A DNA stretch of 64,000 nucleotides from Persicobacter psychrovividus (GTDB taxonomy: Bacteria; Bacteroidota; Bacteroidia; Cytophagales; Cyclobacteriaceae), in NCBI RefSeq assembly GCF_036492425.1, contig NZ_AP025293.1, forward strand, positions 310,001-374,000, read 5' to 3'. Positions 53,064 to 62,007 of the stretch are shown piece by piece (position 1 is the stretch's first letter; each line of letters begins with the position of its first letter). A program made the position numbers and the translations under genes. The notes beneath the pieces are model-generated. The model was not told the origin of the DNA and made no database searches. It saw nothing but the letters and a program-made list of their open reading frames with translations.

Positions 53064-56000
53064 TTATTTTTTCAAAATCTTTTGCTGTTCATCCCCTGTT
53101 CTGACAATGTAAATTCCAGCAGGCCAGTCTTCGGTATGAATCACTGACTCCCCGTCATGAACCGACTGATGAACCAGCTGCCCGACACTGTTGAAAATCT
53201 GCAACATGGTCTGCTGCGGATAAACCACCTTCAGCTGCCCACTCACTGGGTTAGGATAACAACTCAGGGAAGCCGCAGGCACTTCGTTGGCAAACTGACG
53301 CGCATTTCCGAAAGCCGACCAGGCGATATCGTCCAGTTGCGGATCAGAGTTGCTGTTGCCCACAAACTTCAGCGTACAATTGCCCGACTGATTGATGCCA
53401 TCTATTTTAAATAAGGTGGCAGGACTGTTCGCCGCAAGGAAGAACTGCTCCACCAAAACCCCATTCACGTAAACGTCTACACCCGTCGGCTGCGCTGTTC
53501 CCGTAGGAGCGAGCAAGAAGGACAAACTGCCCAGTCCGTCGGTGAAGGCAGTTTCAAGATAACCACCGGTGCTGTTGCCCAGCTTCAAGGTATTTTCATG
53601 GATTGTCTTGGTGCGCTTTACCTGATGGTAAGCCCATGCCTGTGCATGGTTGCCCGTAAACACCCCATCCGACCATTGATTGGCAACAGGCATCAGGTCG
53701 AAGGTTTCCATAAAGTCCAGACTAACGGCCTGATAGTTTGCCGTAACAGCCACTGCTGAAGCGGGCATAATCAGGCTTGTGGTTGATTGACTGGCATCTG
53801 CAATTTGCGCCACGTCCCCACTCCAATGCGTAAACACCATCCCATCGGCTGGCTGATCTGCAGAAATACCAATCGTTTCGCCTTCAGCAAAAAATCCGCT
53901 TCCTGATCCATTGGTAACCGTTAAAGGATAGCTCACCTCCAAGGGTGTCGGCAACCACTCGATATCATCAATTTGAAGGTCGGCATTATTGAAACCTGAA
54001 AACCTCAATTCATAATCTCCAGTAATCTCCAGGTCCTCAATCGTAATGGTGCTGATGCCACTGTTGGCAGCAATATCCTGGCGGTAAATTTCCGCTCCGT
54101 CAACCTCAACAACTACCCCTGTCGGGTTGGCTGTTCCTGTCGGCATGACTTTAAACACCAGTCGGGTCAGGCCACCAGAAAGCTGTGCATAAACCGCACC
54201 GCCGGCACTGTTATCCACTTTTACCGAATTACCATTGATCGAGGAGGTTCTTTTCACCTGCAAGTAATTCCATACCACGCCTTCATTACCTGTAAATTGC
54301 CCATCTGTCCACTGATTGGTCGTAGGCATCAAATCAAAGGTCTCGATGATAGCGCCATTTCCTGCCTGAACGATGGTCAGGAATCGGGTTTTACAACCGA
54401 TCAGCTCCACCGTACCAGTACGGGCACTGCCATGATTTGGCGCTACACTGATATTCAATTGAGTACCTTGCAGGTCGGCAGTGATGAATTCCGAAACTTC
54501 GCCCAGGCTTACTGCCTCATCAGATGAAATACTGATGGTTTCAGCACCACCAACAGCGGCATAATTTACGGAACTCGATGGGAAACGAACATCGCAAGGT
54601 GGGGCAAGCAATGCCGAAGGCAACTGACGGCGCCAAGGGCCGGTAGTGGCCAATGCCACCATATAATAAGGCGTGCCGTTTTCAATATGAATTTTAGCCT
54701 GCAACCCTGTTGGGTTTTCCAACGATCGGTTATTGGCAGGCGCCACCGACCAGTCGTACCAATCCACCCGATCGCCATTGATTTGGCCGAGGAAAGTCCC
54801 CAGCCCTTTCTTATGTGTACCCACACCGGTGGTCAGGACAATAAAATCTTCGTGGGCCGCCAGTCCGCTGAAAGCGATCGGCTCATTGGGTTCAATCCAT
54901 TTTTCAGGACGAAGGGCCAAGCTTGCCGCAATATCCATATCGGTGAAAATCCATGAACCGGACTCATGCCAGTTATCAGCACGTGGGTCCCTGTTGATAT
55001 AAACCCCATAGTGGCCATCAAGCTCGGCGGCCATCACGGCCCAGGTATCGCCTTTGTGCGTAAAAAGGTAAACGTCTCCCGCATTTCGGCAATTGGCTTC
55101 CATGCTCGTCCAGGAGTAATTTCCGGAAGCATCGCGCACCCCACGGTAAAGGCTTGCGCCGCTACCTGTTCCTGAGGTACGAGCAAAAAGGTAATTGGCA
55201 TCGTTGGGATCTACCCAAATATCTCGAATATCAAGAAAATCTACGGACGGGTCAGAAATTTTACGGAAGCTGCCCGTACCATTATAAACTGCCAGAATAT
55301 CATCAGTAGTGTAGATTCCTCCCGGCACATCTCCTGAAGAGGCTGTTTTTCCCCTCGTTGAAATAAACACCCGCTCCACATGATGCGGATCGTAAACAAT
55401 GGCCCGGAAATTTCGGCTTGGCAGGCCATTCACTTCCCCTGCGGAATTTGGGGCACCACCGCCAATCAGTTTCCAGTCGGTTTTCTGACCGATACTCTCC
55501 AGATTAATCTCCTTCGCAAAAAGCCCACCTACATTATGGCTTGGGGCACCATACCCTTTGCGCATATCCGCTACCACCAAAGCGGGTGTGGTCGGGATTG
55601 TTGCCACTCCCATTGCATTGGTAATTCCCTGAGGCGTATGTTCACTCGTCCAGGAGTAACCATGGTCAAGACTCTGAATAATTCCGTGATCGGCACAGCC
55701 TTGAATCATGTAGTTTTCATAGGCCGACACATCATAAGAATAAGGAGATGAAAACCCGCGCTCACGTGACATGGCTAAACCTTCATGGTAATACACCACT
55801 TCACCATAAATTTCTCGCCAGCTACTGCAAGGGTAGCCCACATCGTTACGGTCGGTAATGAAAACGTTCATTCCTCCCATGGTCACGATTAAGTTATCCT
55901 TCCAGCTTGCTGGGGAATAATCGACAGAACGAACAATGAAATTCCTGCGTTCCCAGCTGACTTCAAAGTCAAAGCAGCGGCCGGATTTTGGCATGTCAAG

Positions 56001-57125
56001 CACATTGCTCCATTGGTAGCTGATAATGTTGGCATTTTCATCCAGGGAGATTTCCGCTTCCCACAAACCAATTCGGTTGGCGTTGTTGTTCCATACTGTC
56101 CCTACCGCAAGGCGGTGAGCAGTGGCCGTAGAGCGTGGGTCAACCTTCGGGTCGTACCACTCTGCGGTGTCTGTCAGGCCATCCATAATTTTCAGCCAGC
56201 TGCCATCCAAACCTGTACTGGTGGTGCGCATGGCATATAATGCCCATCTTTTATCGAGGTAAGTTCCTCCGCCTGTGGTCTGGAAGCTGGCATAAATGAC
56301 CTTCCCATCTGGAGAAACACTTACCCCGCGCGATCCGCCGTCTGGGCGGTTGTTACAGCTTGTTGCCGCTCCGGCGCCAATCAGGGCATCATTCGGTTCC
56401 GCTACTTTGGTAAAGTTGCTGCCACCATCCGTAGAGAGGTACAAGCCCCCGCCTGCGGCGATGTAAATATGGTCGTTAATGGGGTTGATATTCACCGCAA
56501 AAATATTGCGGTAACCTTCTTCAGCATCATACAAAACACTTTGCCAGCTTTGGCCGCCATCCTTGGAAAGGTAAATGTTTCGCTCGCCATTAAATTTGGT
56601 ACTGCTCAAATTCTGTACAGGGTCAAGCAAAGACTGCTGGCATTTCTGCGGATCTTTATTTTGCCAGCCTGGTGCCAGAATAATCGTTTGGTTATCTGCT
56701 GAAATGGCAATTGATGCAATGGCATCTCCGCGGGTAATTTCAATCATATCCCAGGTAACCTCATGCGGGTCGGCCGCATCGGCATTGGTGGAAATATGCG
56801 CACCATAAAGTCCGCCCTGGAAGGTTTTGTTTTCACCAATTGTTTGGTTAATCACAAAGGCCATCCCATGGGAAAGGTCGCGACTCACAAAGTGCCATTG
56901 CTGCCCGTAATCGTCGGAACGGTAAACGCCCTCCATATCACTGGAAAACCACACTCGGCCATCAACATTCTTATCAAAGTAGAGGTCTTGGATTTGTCCG
57001 CCACCGCCGGGGTTCAGACTTTCCCAACGGTCTTCATTGCCCCAATCGGCTGGTTGTTGGGCACACAAAAAGGAAACCGGACACCATAATAGGATCCAGC
57101 ATAACATGTTAAATTTTGGGTTCAT
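53064..57125 (-). CDS. Large secreted Asp-box/BNR beta-propeller protein with T9SS tail
   Basis: A 1353-residue exported protein with a signal peptide ending at about residue 22 (VSFLCAQ). Asp-box/BNR motifs S-x-D-x-G-x-x-W (YRSDDYGQQW, YLSKDGGQSW, YLSTDGGSNF, SLDHGYSW) mark one or two sialidase/GH74-like propellers in the first 860 or so residues. Two copies of a 140-residue jelly-roll module, each starting ETFDLMP..NQW.DG.FTGN, flank an InlB-type repeat (YPLTVTNGSGSGFFAEGETI...FTHWSGD). A type IX sorting domain ends it (CYPNPVSGQLKV...GIYIVRT). It may bind or cut a polysaccharide such as a beta-glucan at the cell surface. Catalytic acids of GH74 could not be assigned by eye. Confidence 0.82.
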   Translation of the reverse strand: MNPKFNMLCWILLWCPVSFLCAQQPADWGNEDRWESLNPGGGGQIQDLYFDKNVDGRVWFSSDMEGVYRSDDYGQQWHFVSRDLSHGMAFVINQTIGENKTFQGGLYGAHISTNADAADPHEVTWDMIEITRGDAIASIAISADNQTIILAPGWQNKDPQKCQQSLLDPVQNLSSTKFNGERNIYLSKDGGQSWQSVLYDAEEGYRNIFAVNINPINDHIYIAAGGGLYLSTDGGSNFTKVAEPNDALIGAGAATSCNNRPDGGSRGVSVSPDGKVIYASFQTTGGGTYLDKRWALYAMRTTSTGLDGSWLKIMDGLTDTAEWYDPKVDPRSTATAHRLAVGTVWNNNANRIGLWEAEISLDENANIISYQWSNVLDMPKSGRCFDFEVSWERRNFIVRSVDYSPASWKDNLIVTMGGMNVFITDRNDVGYPCSSWREIYGEVVYYHEGLAMSRERGFSSPYSYDVSAYENYMIQGCADHGIIQSLDHGYSWTSEHTPQGITNAMGVATIPTTPALVVADMRKGYGAPSHNVGGLFAKEINLESIGQKTDWKLIGGGAPNSAGEVNGLPSRNFRAIVYDPHHVERVFISTRGKTASSGDVPGGIYTTDDILAVYNGTGSFRKISDPSVDFLDIRDIWVDPNDANYLFARTSGTGSGASLYRGVRDASGNYSWTSMEANCRNAGDVYLFTHKGDTWAVMAAELDGHYGVYINRDPRADNWHESGSWIFTDMDIAASLALRPEKWIEPNEPIAFSGLAAHEDFIVLTTGVGTHKKGLGTFLGQINGDRVDWYDWSVAPANNRSLENPTGLQAKIHIENGTPYYMVALATTGPWRRQLPSALLAPPCDVRFPSSSVNYAAVGGAETISISSDEAVSLGEVSEFITADLQGTQLNISVAPNHGSARTGTVELIGCKTRFLTIVQAGNGAIIETFDLMPTTNQWTDGQFTGNEGVVWNYLQVKRTSSINGNSVKVDNSAGGAVYAQLSGGLTRLVFKVMPTGTANPTGVVVEVDGAEIYRQDIAANSGISTITIEDLEITGDYELRFSGFNNADLQIDDIEWLPTPLEVSYPLTVTNGSGSGFFAEGETIGISADQPADGMVFTHWSGDVAQIADASQSTTSLIMPASAVAVTANYQAVSLDFMETFDLMPVANQWSDGVFTGNHAQAWAYHQVKRTKTIHENTLKLGNSTGGYLETAFTDGLGSLSFLLAPTGTAQPTGVDVYVNGVLVEQFFLAANSPATLFKIDGINQSGNCTLKFVGNSNSDPQLDDIAWSAFGNARQFANEVPAASLSCYPNPVSGQLKVVYPQQTMLQIFNSVGQLVHQSVHDGESVIHTEDWPAGIYIVRTGDEQQKILKK

Positions 57126-57617
57126 AAGCTGATGTTTTAAAAAATTGAATAATTCGTGCTTAATGAACGGAATGTAATTTACCCCTCTTTATAAATGCTG
57201 TGATTTGACCAAGTGATATATTTTTTGGCTACAAAAAGTTATTATTTAATAAAATTGTTAAGAATCTTACAATTTTGCTGTTTCATTGCTTTTCTTTTCG
57301 CTTTCCAACAAAAAAATTCTTTCGTATTTATAGGCTTTCAATTGGCCAAATAACATAAACACACACAACCACAAAAGAACAATTGCGTGTATCCCACGCA
57401 TTATGACCTATCGTCAGGTAAGCAGATGAAGCATAAATGGTGAAAATCATTTAATATCTTAACAGTTCGGATACTCCCAAGCTGTCTGGCGTTTCAAATG
57501 CTATATAATTAATAGGAATATAAATTACTTATTCACCCAAAAAAAGTGAAAATTAGCATTTTAAATAGTAGCTTTGTAACTATGCAATCCTAAGGGATTA
57601 ATGCCGCTTTTACACTT
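57126..57617. other. Divergent intergenic region
   Basis: About 490 bp between the BNR gene (minus) and the DUF1643-like gene (plus). It holds an inverted repeat AAAATTGTTAAG (57251-57262)/CTTACAATTTT (57266-57276) with one bulged base, and a perfect -7 box TAGCTTTG at 57569-57576 ahead of the plus-strand gene but without a TTG at the right distance. No gene seen. Confidence 0.45.
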
Positions 57618-58268
57618 ATGCTGACAACCAACGAACTTTTAGATTACAGGTGCTTCGGGTATTTCTATGAACTTCCCACGGGCGAGGAAGCCCGAAAATA
57701 CTTTGATATTGTACATCATGAACTGGTGGATGAAAACACTGGCGAACCCCAAAAAGCCGCGCAGCCAGACATCATTATTGTTTTGCTGAACCCTGCAAGC
57801 GTTAATCCAATGAATGGATTAAAAGGCTACAATTGCGATTTTTCGCCGGCCATTCCAGCCAATGTTCATGCAAGCCTTGCTTTGCTGATTAACACTAAAA
57901 ACTATCAGTACCTCAGGATTCTCAACCTGTCGGATTTTGCGTATTCCAACAGCGAAAGTATTATCTCGGCTTTCCCAAGGCTTGAGATGAAGCTCCCTGA
58001 ACATTCCTTGTTCGATCCTTCTCGTGCAGAAGATTTCGACCGCTATTTTGTAAAAGGTATTCCGGTGATTATTGCGTGGGGGAAACATAAAAGTACCGCC
58101 AACCTTGCCTATCGGGCGCTGAACAAAATTAAAGCTATCAGTGAGCAAGAAGGGTCGTTTTTACTGAATATTTCTGAGGAAGAGCAGGTAGATGACAACG
58201 AGATGGAGGTGGTAAATTTTGCCTGGAAAAAATTACCCAAAAAGCCCATCAGTTACGCCTGCGTATAA
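57618..58268 (+). CDS. DUF1643-like protein
   Basis: A 216-residue soluble protein without signal peptide. Features recalling DUF1643 are DIIIVLLNPASVNPM (about 50-65), the later NLSDFAYSN, and VIIAWGKH (about 150-157). Family members have no firmly known role and often lie near mobile or phage genes. It is a lone gene; the next gene is convergent, on the other strand. It could be a distant uracil-DNA-glycosylase-like fold, since DUF1643 shares such motifs, but I cannot confirm it. Confidence 0.5.
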   Translation: MLTTNELLDYRCFGYFYELPTGEEARKYFDIVHHELVDENTGEPQKAAQPDIIIVLLNPASVNPMNGLKGYNCDFSPAIPANVHASLALLINTKNYQYLRILNLSDFAYSNSESIISAFPRLEMKLPEHSLFDPSRAEDFDRYFVKGIPVIIAWGKHKSTANLAYRALNKIKAISEQEGSFLLNISEEEQVDDNEMEVVNFAWKKLPKKPISYACV

Positions 58269-58283
58269 CGAACCCAAACAGCA

Positions 58284-58316
58284 CAAAAAAAGGCGAAGGG
58301 ACAATCGCCCTACGCC
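58284..58316 (-). terminator. Terminator of the third SusCD/nucleoside-hydrolase locus
   Basis: GGCGAAGGG (58292-58300) and CCCTACGCC (58308-58316) pair with one central mismatch. On the minus strand seven T residues follow. It lies 40 bp past the DUF4380 stop. Confidence 0.8.
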
Positions 58317-58355
58317 ACACATACATTATGATGTAAAATATAATTGGTTCGTTTA

Positions 58356-59333
58356 CTATTGGACTTTACGTTTGTGGGCCTGAATCTGTTGTTCTACCCA
58401 GGCCGCAGAAATTGAAAAGCCCTTTTCTGTTTCGAGCACCAGCCAATCCACCTGATAAACTGAAGAAGCTTGCGGTGCCAACTCATGGTACTGTGCATGT
58501 TGCTCCAATTCCACCAAAGGTAATATTGGGGAGGCATACACCTCAATCTCTCCCTGTTGCGGTGCAATCTCCGAGGGGTTTTCATCCCGAAAGTACTTGA
58601 TCAATACCCGCTGATTATCCAACTGATAGGCCAGCCACCCTTTGCCATCGGCAAAAAGCTTGTTAAAATCCGAATTGGGCAAAGTTAATTCGCCTGCCTT
58701 GATCACAAAATCAAAATAAGCCTGATCCTCACTTTTCAGTTCCTTGCAGTTAGCTCCAAAGTCATACAGTGCATTTTTTTTATCGTACCCTTTGAAGTGC
58801 TTTGGAAAGGCTTTCCCTACAGGAAATAATACCCGTCCATTTTTCGGAACACGCGTGATCTCCCAATGCCCAAAAGCTTTGGCTTGCTCACTTAAATTAG
58901 TTGCCGTATAGGTGATTTGCAAATGATTCTGATCAAAAAGTTCAATTTCTTTTTTCAGCTGCACCCCAAAATCTGACTCCCCGGCACTAATCATCGTTAC
59001 TTTGTTTTCCTGCCGATCAAGCTGATAAGGCAAGTTATTAATGGAGGCCGGAGGAGGCCAGTTCCAAACCGATTGCGGTGCAGGCCACCAGGTATTGCCC
59101 GACAAATCGGGGTGCACCTCTGGACCAACCAGTATAGCAACCCCTTTGAGTTCAATTTGAGTGATTCGACCGCCATGTTCGGCATTGTAAAACACCGACA
59201 GGTCGCCCTGTTTGACCACCCCTTCGGTCGTTGATTTTTCTGCCATGGTTTTTTGTTGAGCCACTGCGGAACTGCCCCAGCAGCAAGAAGCTGCCAACAG
59301 CCACAATCCAAGCCCTAATTTATTGATGATCAT
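58356..59333 (-). CDS. DUF4380 family exported protein
   Basis: A 325-residue exported protein with a signal peptide (about 1-25, GSSAVAQ; a Cys-Cys pair at 17-18 could also be a lipobox). The body resembles DUF4380/galactose-mutarotase-like beta-sandwich proteins: AEHGGRITQIELKG, GNTWWPAPQSVWNWPPP, and LEQHAQYHELAPQASSVYQVDWLV. Mutarotase-fold proteins bind sugars. The gene overlaps the 3' end of the nucleoside hydrolase gene by 14 bp, so the two are translationally linked and belong to the third SusCD locus. Function unproven. Confidence 0.75.
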   Translation of the reverse strand: MIINKLGLGLWLLAASCCWGSSAVAQQKTMAEKSTTEGVVKQGDLSVFYNAEHGGRITQIELKGVAILVGPEVHPDLSGNTWWPAPQSVWNWPPPASINNLPYQLDRQENKVTMISAGESDFGVQLKKEIELFDQNHLQITYTATNLSEQAKAFGHWEITRVPKNGRVLFPVGKAFPKHFKGYDKKNALYDFGANCKELKSEDQAYFDFVIKAGELTLPNSDFNKLFADGKGWLAYQLDNQRVLIKYFRDENPSEIAPQQGEIEVYASPILPLVELEQHAQYHELAPQASSVYQVDWLVLETEKGFSISAAWVEQQIQAHKRKVQ

Positions 59334-60279
59334 TTTGATGTTTTTTAAAGTATTGATCCAATGATTCCCAAAAGTCCTTTTGCATTTCAGGCATATCTAT
59401 ATCCACAAAGACACCGACAGTTTTTCGCTTGTTTTCCGGTGGAGCAGGTCGCTCCTCGATGGTCGCAAGTTCAGGCCGAATGAGTGCGGCTGTCAGTCCC
59501 AAATCCCACATTACGCGGTATTCTGCCGCATTAATATCATCCCAAATATTGGCCAGCAAATCTGTGGTCGGGTGATGGTAAGCATATAATTTTGGCTGAA
59601 TCACCGATTTCTTGTACTTAAAGGCCTTAATCACTGCCCCAGGCATTATGGTCAATTGAATTTGCTCATTGTCCATCAGGTAATCAAAAGCATTTAAGTC
59701 ATTCTGAACATTAAAACTGTTCTTATTCCACACGTTGGTATGCACATTAAATTCGGCACCTAACATATAAATATTCAGTTTATCCGCAATGGTGGTGTCT
59801 TTGGCAATTGCCGCCGCCACATTGGTGCAGGCGCCCAAAATGGCAATATTGAGCCGCTGCCCATCGGCTAATTTTTTAGCTTCGCTGATGATTAAATCCG
59901 AGGCCGGACTTTGCGGTAACTTTGCCCCAGGATAATAACCCCAGGTATAACCGAGGAAACGGTTCGCCCCTATCGGATGCGGAATGTCCATCATTTGAAG
60001 ACCTTCAAGCAACTGTTCGTTGTAATCCTGCGAGACCTTCACGGTATTAAATTCCGTCACCGGATTTTCATTCCAAATGCTGTCGGCCGTGATTTGGGCA
60101 TTATTATAATGTGCCGAATTCAGGGCGATCACTTCTGTATTGGGATCGACGAGCATTCTGACGATCGCAAAAAGATCATCCATTTCATTGCCCGTATCGG
60201 CATCAATAATAAAGCGTCCCTGTCCAAAAGCCGGGGAGATAAAAACCATGGCCCACAAAAAAATCAATCGTGCTTTCAT
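59320..60279 (-). CDS. Secreted inosine-uridine-type nucleoside hydrolase
   Basis: A 319-residue protein from ATG 60279, chosen because a signal peptide starts there (MKARLIFLWAMVF...AFGQ). The longer frame to 60387 begins within the SusD terminator region. The Ca2+-binding motif of the family is present as DADTGNEMDD (26-35). NAHY/NSAHYNNAQ, ILGACTNVA (about 150-160) and a late metal-binding Asp region follow. The family splits nucleosides or similar N-/O-glycosides. Export plus position behind SusCD suggest scavenging of nucleosides or an unusual glycoside in the periplasm. Confidence 0.85.
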   Translation of the reverse strand: MKARLIFLWAMVFISPAFGQGRFIIDADTGNEMDDLFAIVRMLVDPNTEVIALNSAHYNNAQITADSIWNENPVTEFNTVKVSQDYNEQLLEGLQMMDIPHPIGANRFLGYTWGYYPGAKLPQSPASDLIISEAKKLADGQRLNIAILGACTNVAAAIAKDTTIADKLNIYMLGAEFNVHTNVWNKNSFNVQNDLNAFDYLMDNEQIQLTIMPGAVIKAFKYKKSVIQPKLYAYHHPTTDLLANIWDDINAAEYRVMWDLGLTAALIRPELATIEERPAPPENKRKTVGVFVDIDMPEMQKDFWESLDQYFKKHQNDHQ

Positions 60280-60360
60280 CTTAAAAAATATCTTGATTAC
60301 CTCCGCAAAGTAATGAATTACCCCAAGGAGACTATTCGACTTTAAAAAACCACAGTTCAA

Positions 60361-60398
60361 AAAAAGAAAAAACCGCTTCCCGAGCACGGAAAGCGGTT
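60361..60398 (-). terminator. Terminator-like hairpin after susD (locus 3)
   Basis: AACCGCTT (60371-60378) and AAGCGGTT (60391-60398) pair, with inner CCG/CGG pairs. On the minus strand TTTTTTC and more T follow. It sits between susD and the nucleoside hydrolase, so it may set a step down in expression. Confidence 0.75.
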
Positions 60399-60418
60399 TA
60401 AAAGGATTTTTCTATGGA

Positions 60419-61987
60419 TTAATAATTATTCTGCTTCAAGTTAGGGTTCGTTTGAATCTCATTCTGTGGAATAGGAAGTACTTCATTTCTACCCACTACG
60501 AAACCTGGCATGTTTTCCGCCTTACCGATTTCTGGTCGGTTAGGGTGATCCATCCAACGTACCAAATCAAAGAATCGGTGCCACTCGAAAGTCAGTTCAA
60601 GACGACGCTCAACAACAACCTTCTCGAAGAACTCATCTTTACCCAAGCCCGCAGGAATTGGATCAACTTGTGCTCTTGAACGAACCATGTTAATCGACTC
60701 ATAAGCCAAAGCTGTTGGTCCGTTCAATTCGTTCTCCGCTTCTGCCAACATCAATAGCACATCAGCATAACGCATCGGTGCATAGTTGTTCGGGCACTGG
60801 TTGAAACCTCGTCGGTCGTCTGGCCCTTCAGCGAATTTTCTGATTCCTGAAAAATAACCATACGGCTTATCTTTCGTTCTGGCATTCCACTGCGCACCAA
60901 TCACTTCGTCTTCACTGATAACAACCTCAGCCGTAGGGTCTTCACGAATAGGATTCCAGGATTGCCAAACATCTCCTGAGCGAGCAATGGTATAATAACG
61001 GCGCAGCTGGTTTTCTTCAGGATACATATTGAAGAAATCGTTCACTTCTTCAGAAGGCAATGCGTTGGCAAAGCTCCCTGAACCAGGAGATACCGCCGTA
61101 GCTACCCAATTGGATTTTGACGCTGCTGTATTATCGCCGTTAGGCCAAGGGGTACCAAAACCTGCCAAATACTGAATTTCAAAAATGCTTTCCTTGTTAT
61201 TGTTATTGGCTACTCCCCAAATCTGATCAAAAGGAACCAAATCATACATACCATGAAGGCCATCTTTGATTTCCTTGAATTCCTTTACCGCTTCCGCATA
61301 TTTTTTTCTGAAAAGGAATACTTTCCCCAGGTACCCTGTTGCGGCCCCACTTGTTGGTCGACCGATATCTGCAGTCGGATATTCCGCAGGTAGAATCCCT
61401 TTGGCTTTCAATAAATCCTCTTCAATCAGGTCATAAATCACACTTGCATCAGTACGCTCAGGCACCAACAGAGGGTCATCCAGGTCACCGCTGTAAGAAC
61501 GGGTATAAAGTGGCACATCGCCATACATTCTTACGAGGTTAAAGTAATAGAAAGCACGCATGAAGTGAGCCTCTGCAAGATACCGCTGTTGAATCTTTTC
61601 ATCTTCAAACGGAATTTCGGGTACCCTTTCCAAAACAAGATTTGCTCGGCCAATACCCGCATAACAGGTCGTCCAGGCCTCAGCAACCAACTCATTATCC
61701 GAAGGTCCAAATTTAAACTCATGATATGCCTGAACCTGACCGGCACCGGAAGTCGGGATACAATCCCCGGCCATATACCCCAAAAGGTAGCGGTGTCTTT
61801 TGAATAAGCCATACCAGTGAAGAGGAGAATACATGGCATTTACTGCCAGTTTTGCATCGTCTTCTGTTTTGTAAAAATATTCCTTAAACAGATCTCTCTG
61901 CACCTTGGCATCTTCCAAAAAGGAAGAGCCGCAGGATTGCACCAAAAATGCCGCTATAAAAAGGGCGATGATATATCTTACTTTCAT
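60419..61987 (-). CDS. SusD/RagB family lipoprotein (locus 3)
   Basis: A 522-residue SusD lipoprotein with lipobox FLVQS-C19. Family blocks present are AEAHFMRAFYYFNLVRMYGDVPL in the TPR core, APMRYADVLLMLAEAENEL, and RRLELTFEWHRFFDLVRW near the end, finishing LPIPQNEIQTNPNL. It begins 20 bp after its SusC partner. Ligand unknown; downstream genes point to a nucleoside or mutarotase-type sugar. Confidence 0.94.
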   Translation of the reverse strand: MKVRYIIALFIAAFLVQSCGSSFLEDAKVQRDLFKEYFYKTEDDAKLAVNAMYSPLHWYGLFKRHRYLLGYMAGDCIPTSGAGQVQAYHEFKFGPSDNELVAEAWTTCYAGIGRANLVLERVPEIPFEDEKIQQRYLAEAHFMRAFYYFNLVRMYGDVPLYTRSYSGDLDDPLLVPERTDASVIYDLIEEDLLKAKGILPAEYPTADIGRPTSGAATGYLGKVFLFRKKYAEAVKEFKEIKDGLHGMYDLVPFDQIWGVANNNNKESIFEIQYLAGFGTPWPNGDNTAASKSNWVATAVSPGSGSFANALPSEEVNDFFNMYPEENQLRRYYTIARSGDVWQSWNPIREDPTAEVVISEDEVIGAQWNARTKDKPYGYFSGIRKFAEGPDDRRGFNQCPNNYAPMRYADVLLMLAEAENELNGPTALAYESINMVRSRAQVDPIPAGLGKDEFFEKVVVERRLELTFEWHRFFDLVRWMDHPNRPEIGKAENMPGFVVGRNEVLPIPQNEIQTNPNLKQNNY

Positions 61988-62007
61988 TTGTCCTAAATTA
62001 AAAAATA

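Noticed and set aside
60280-60387. 36-residue N-terminal extension of the nucleoside hydrolase
   Set aside because: It runs into the terminator hairpin of the preceding susD, and a normal signal peptide begins at the ATG at 60279.
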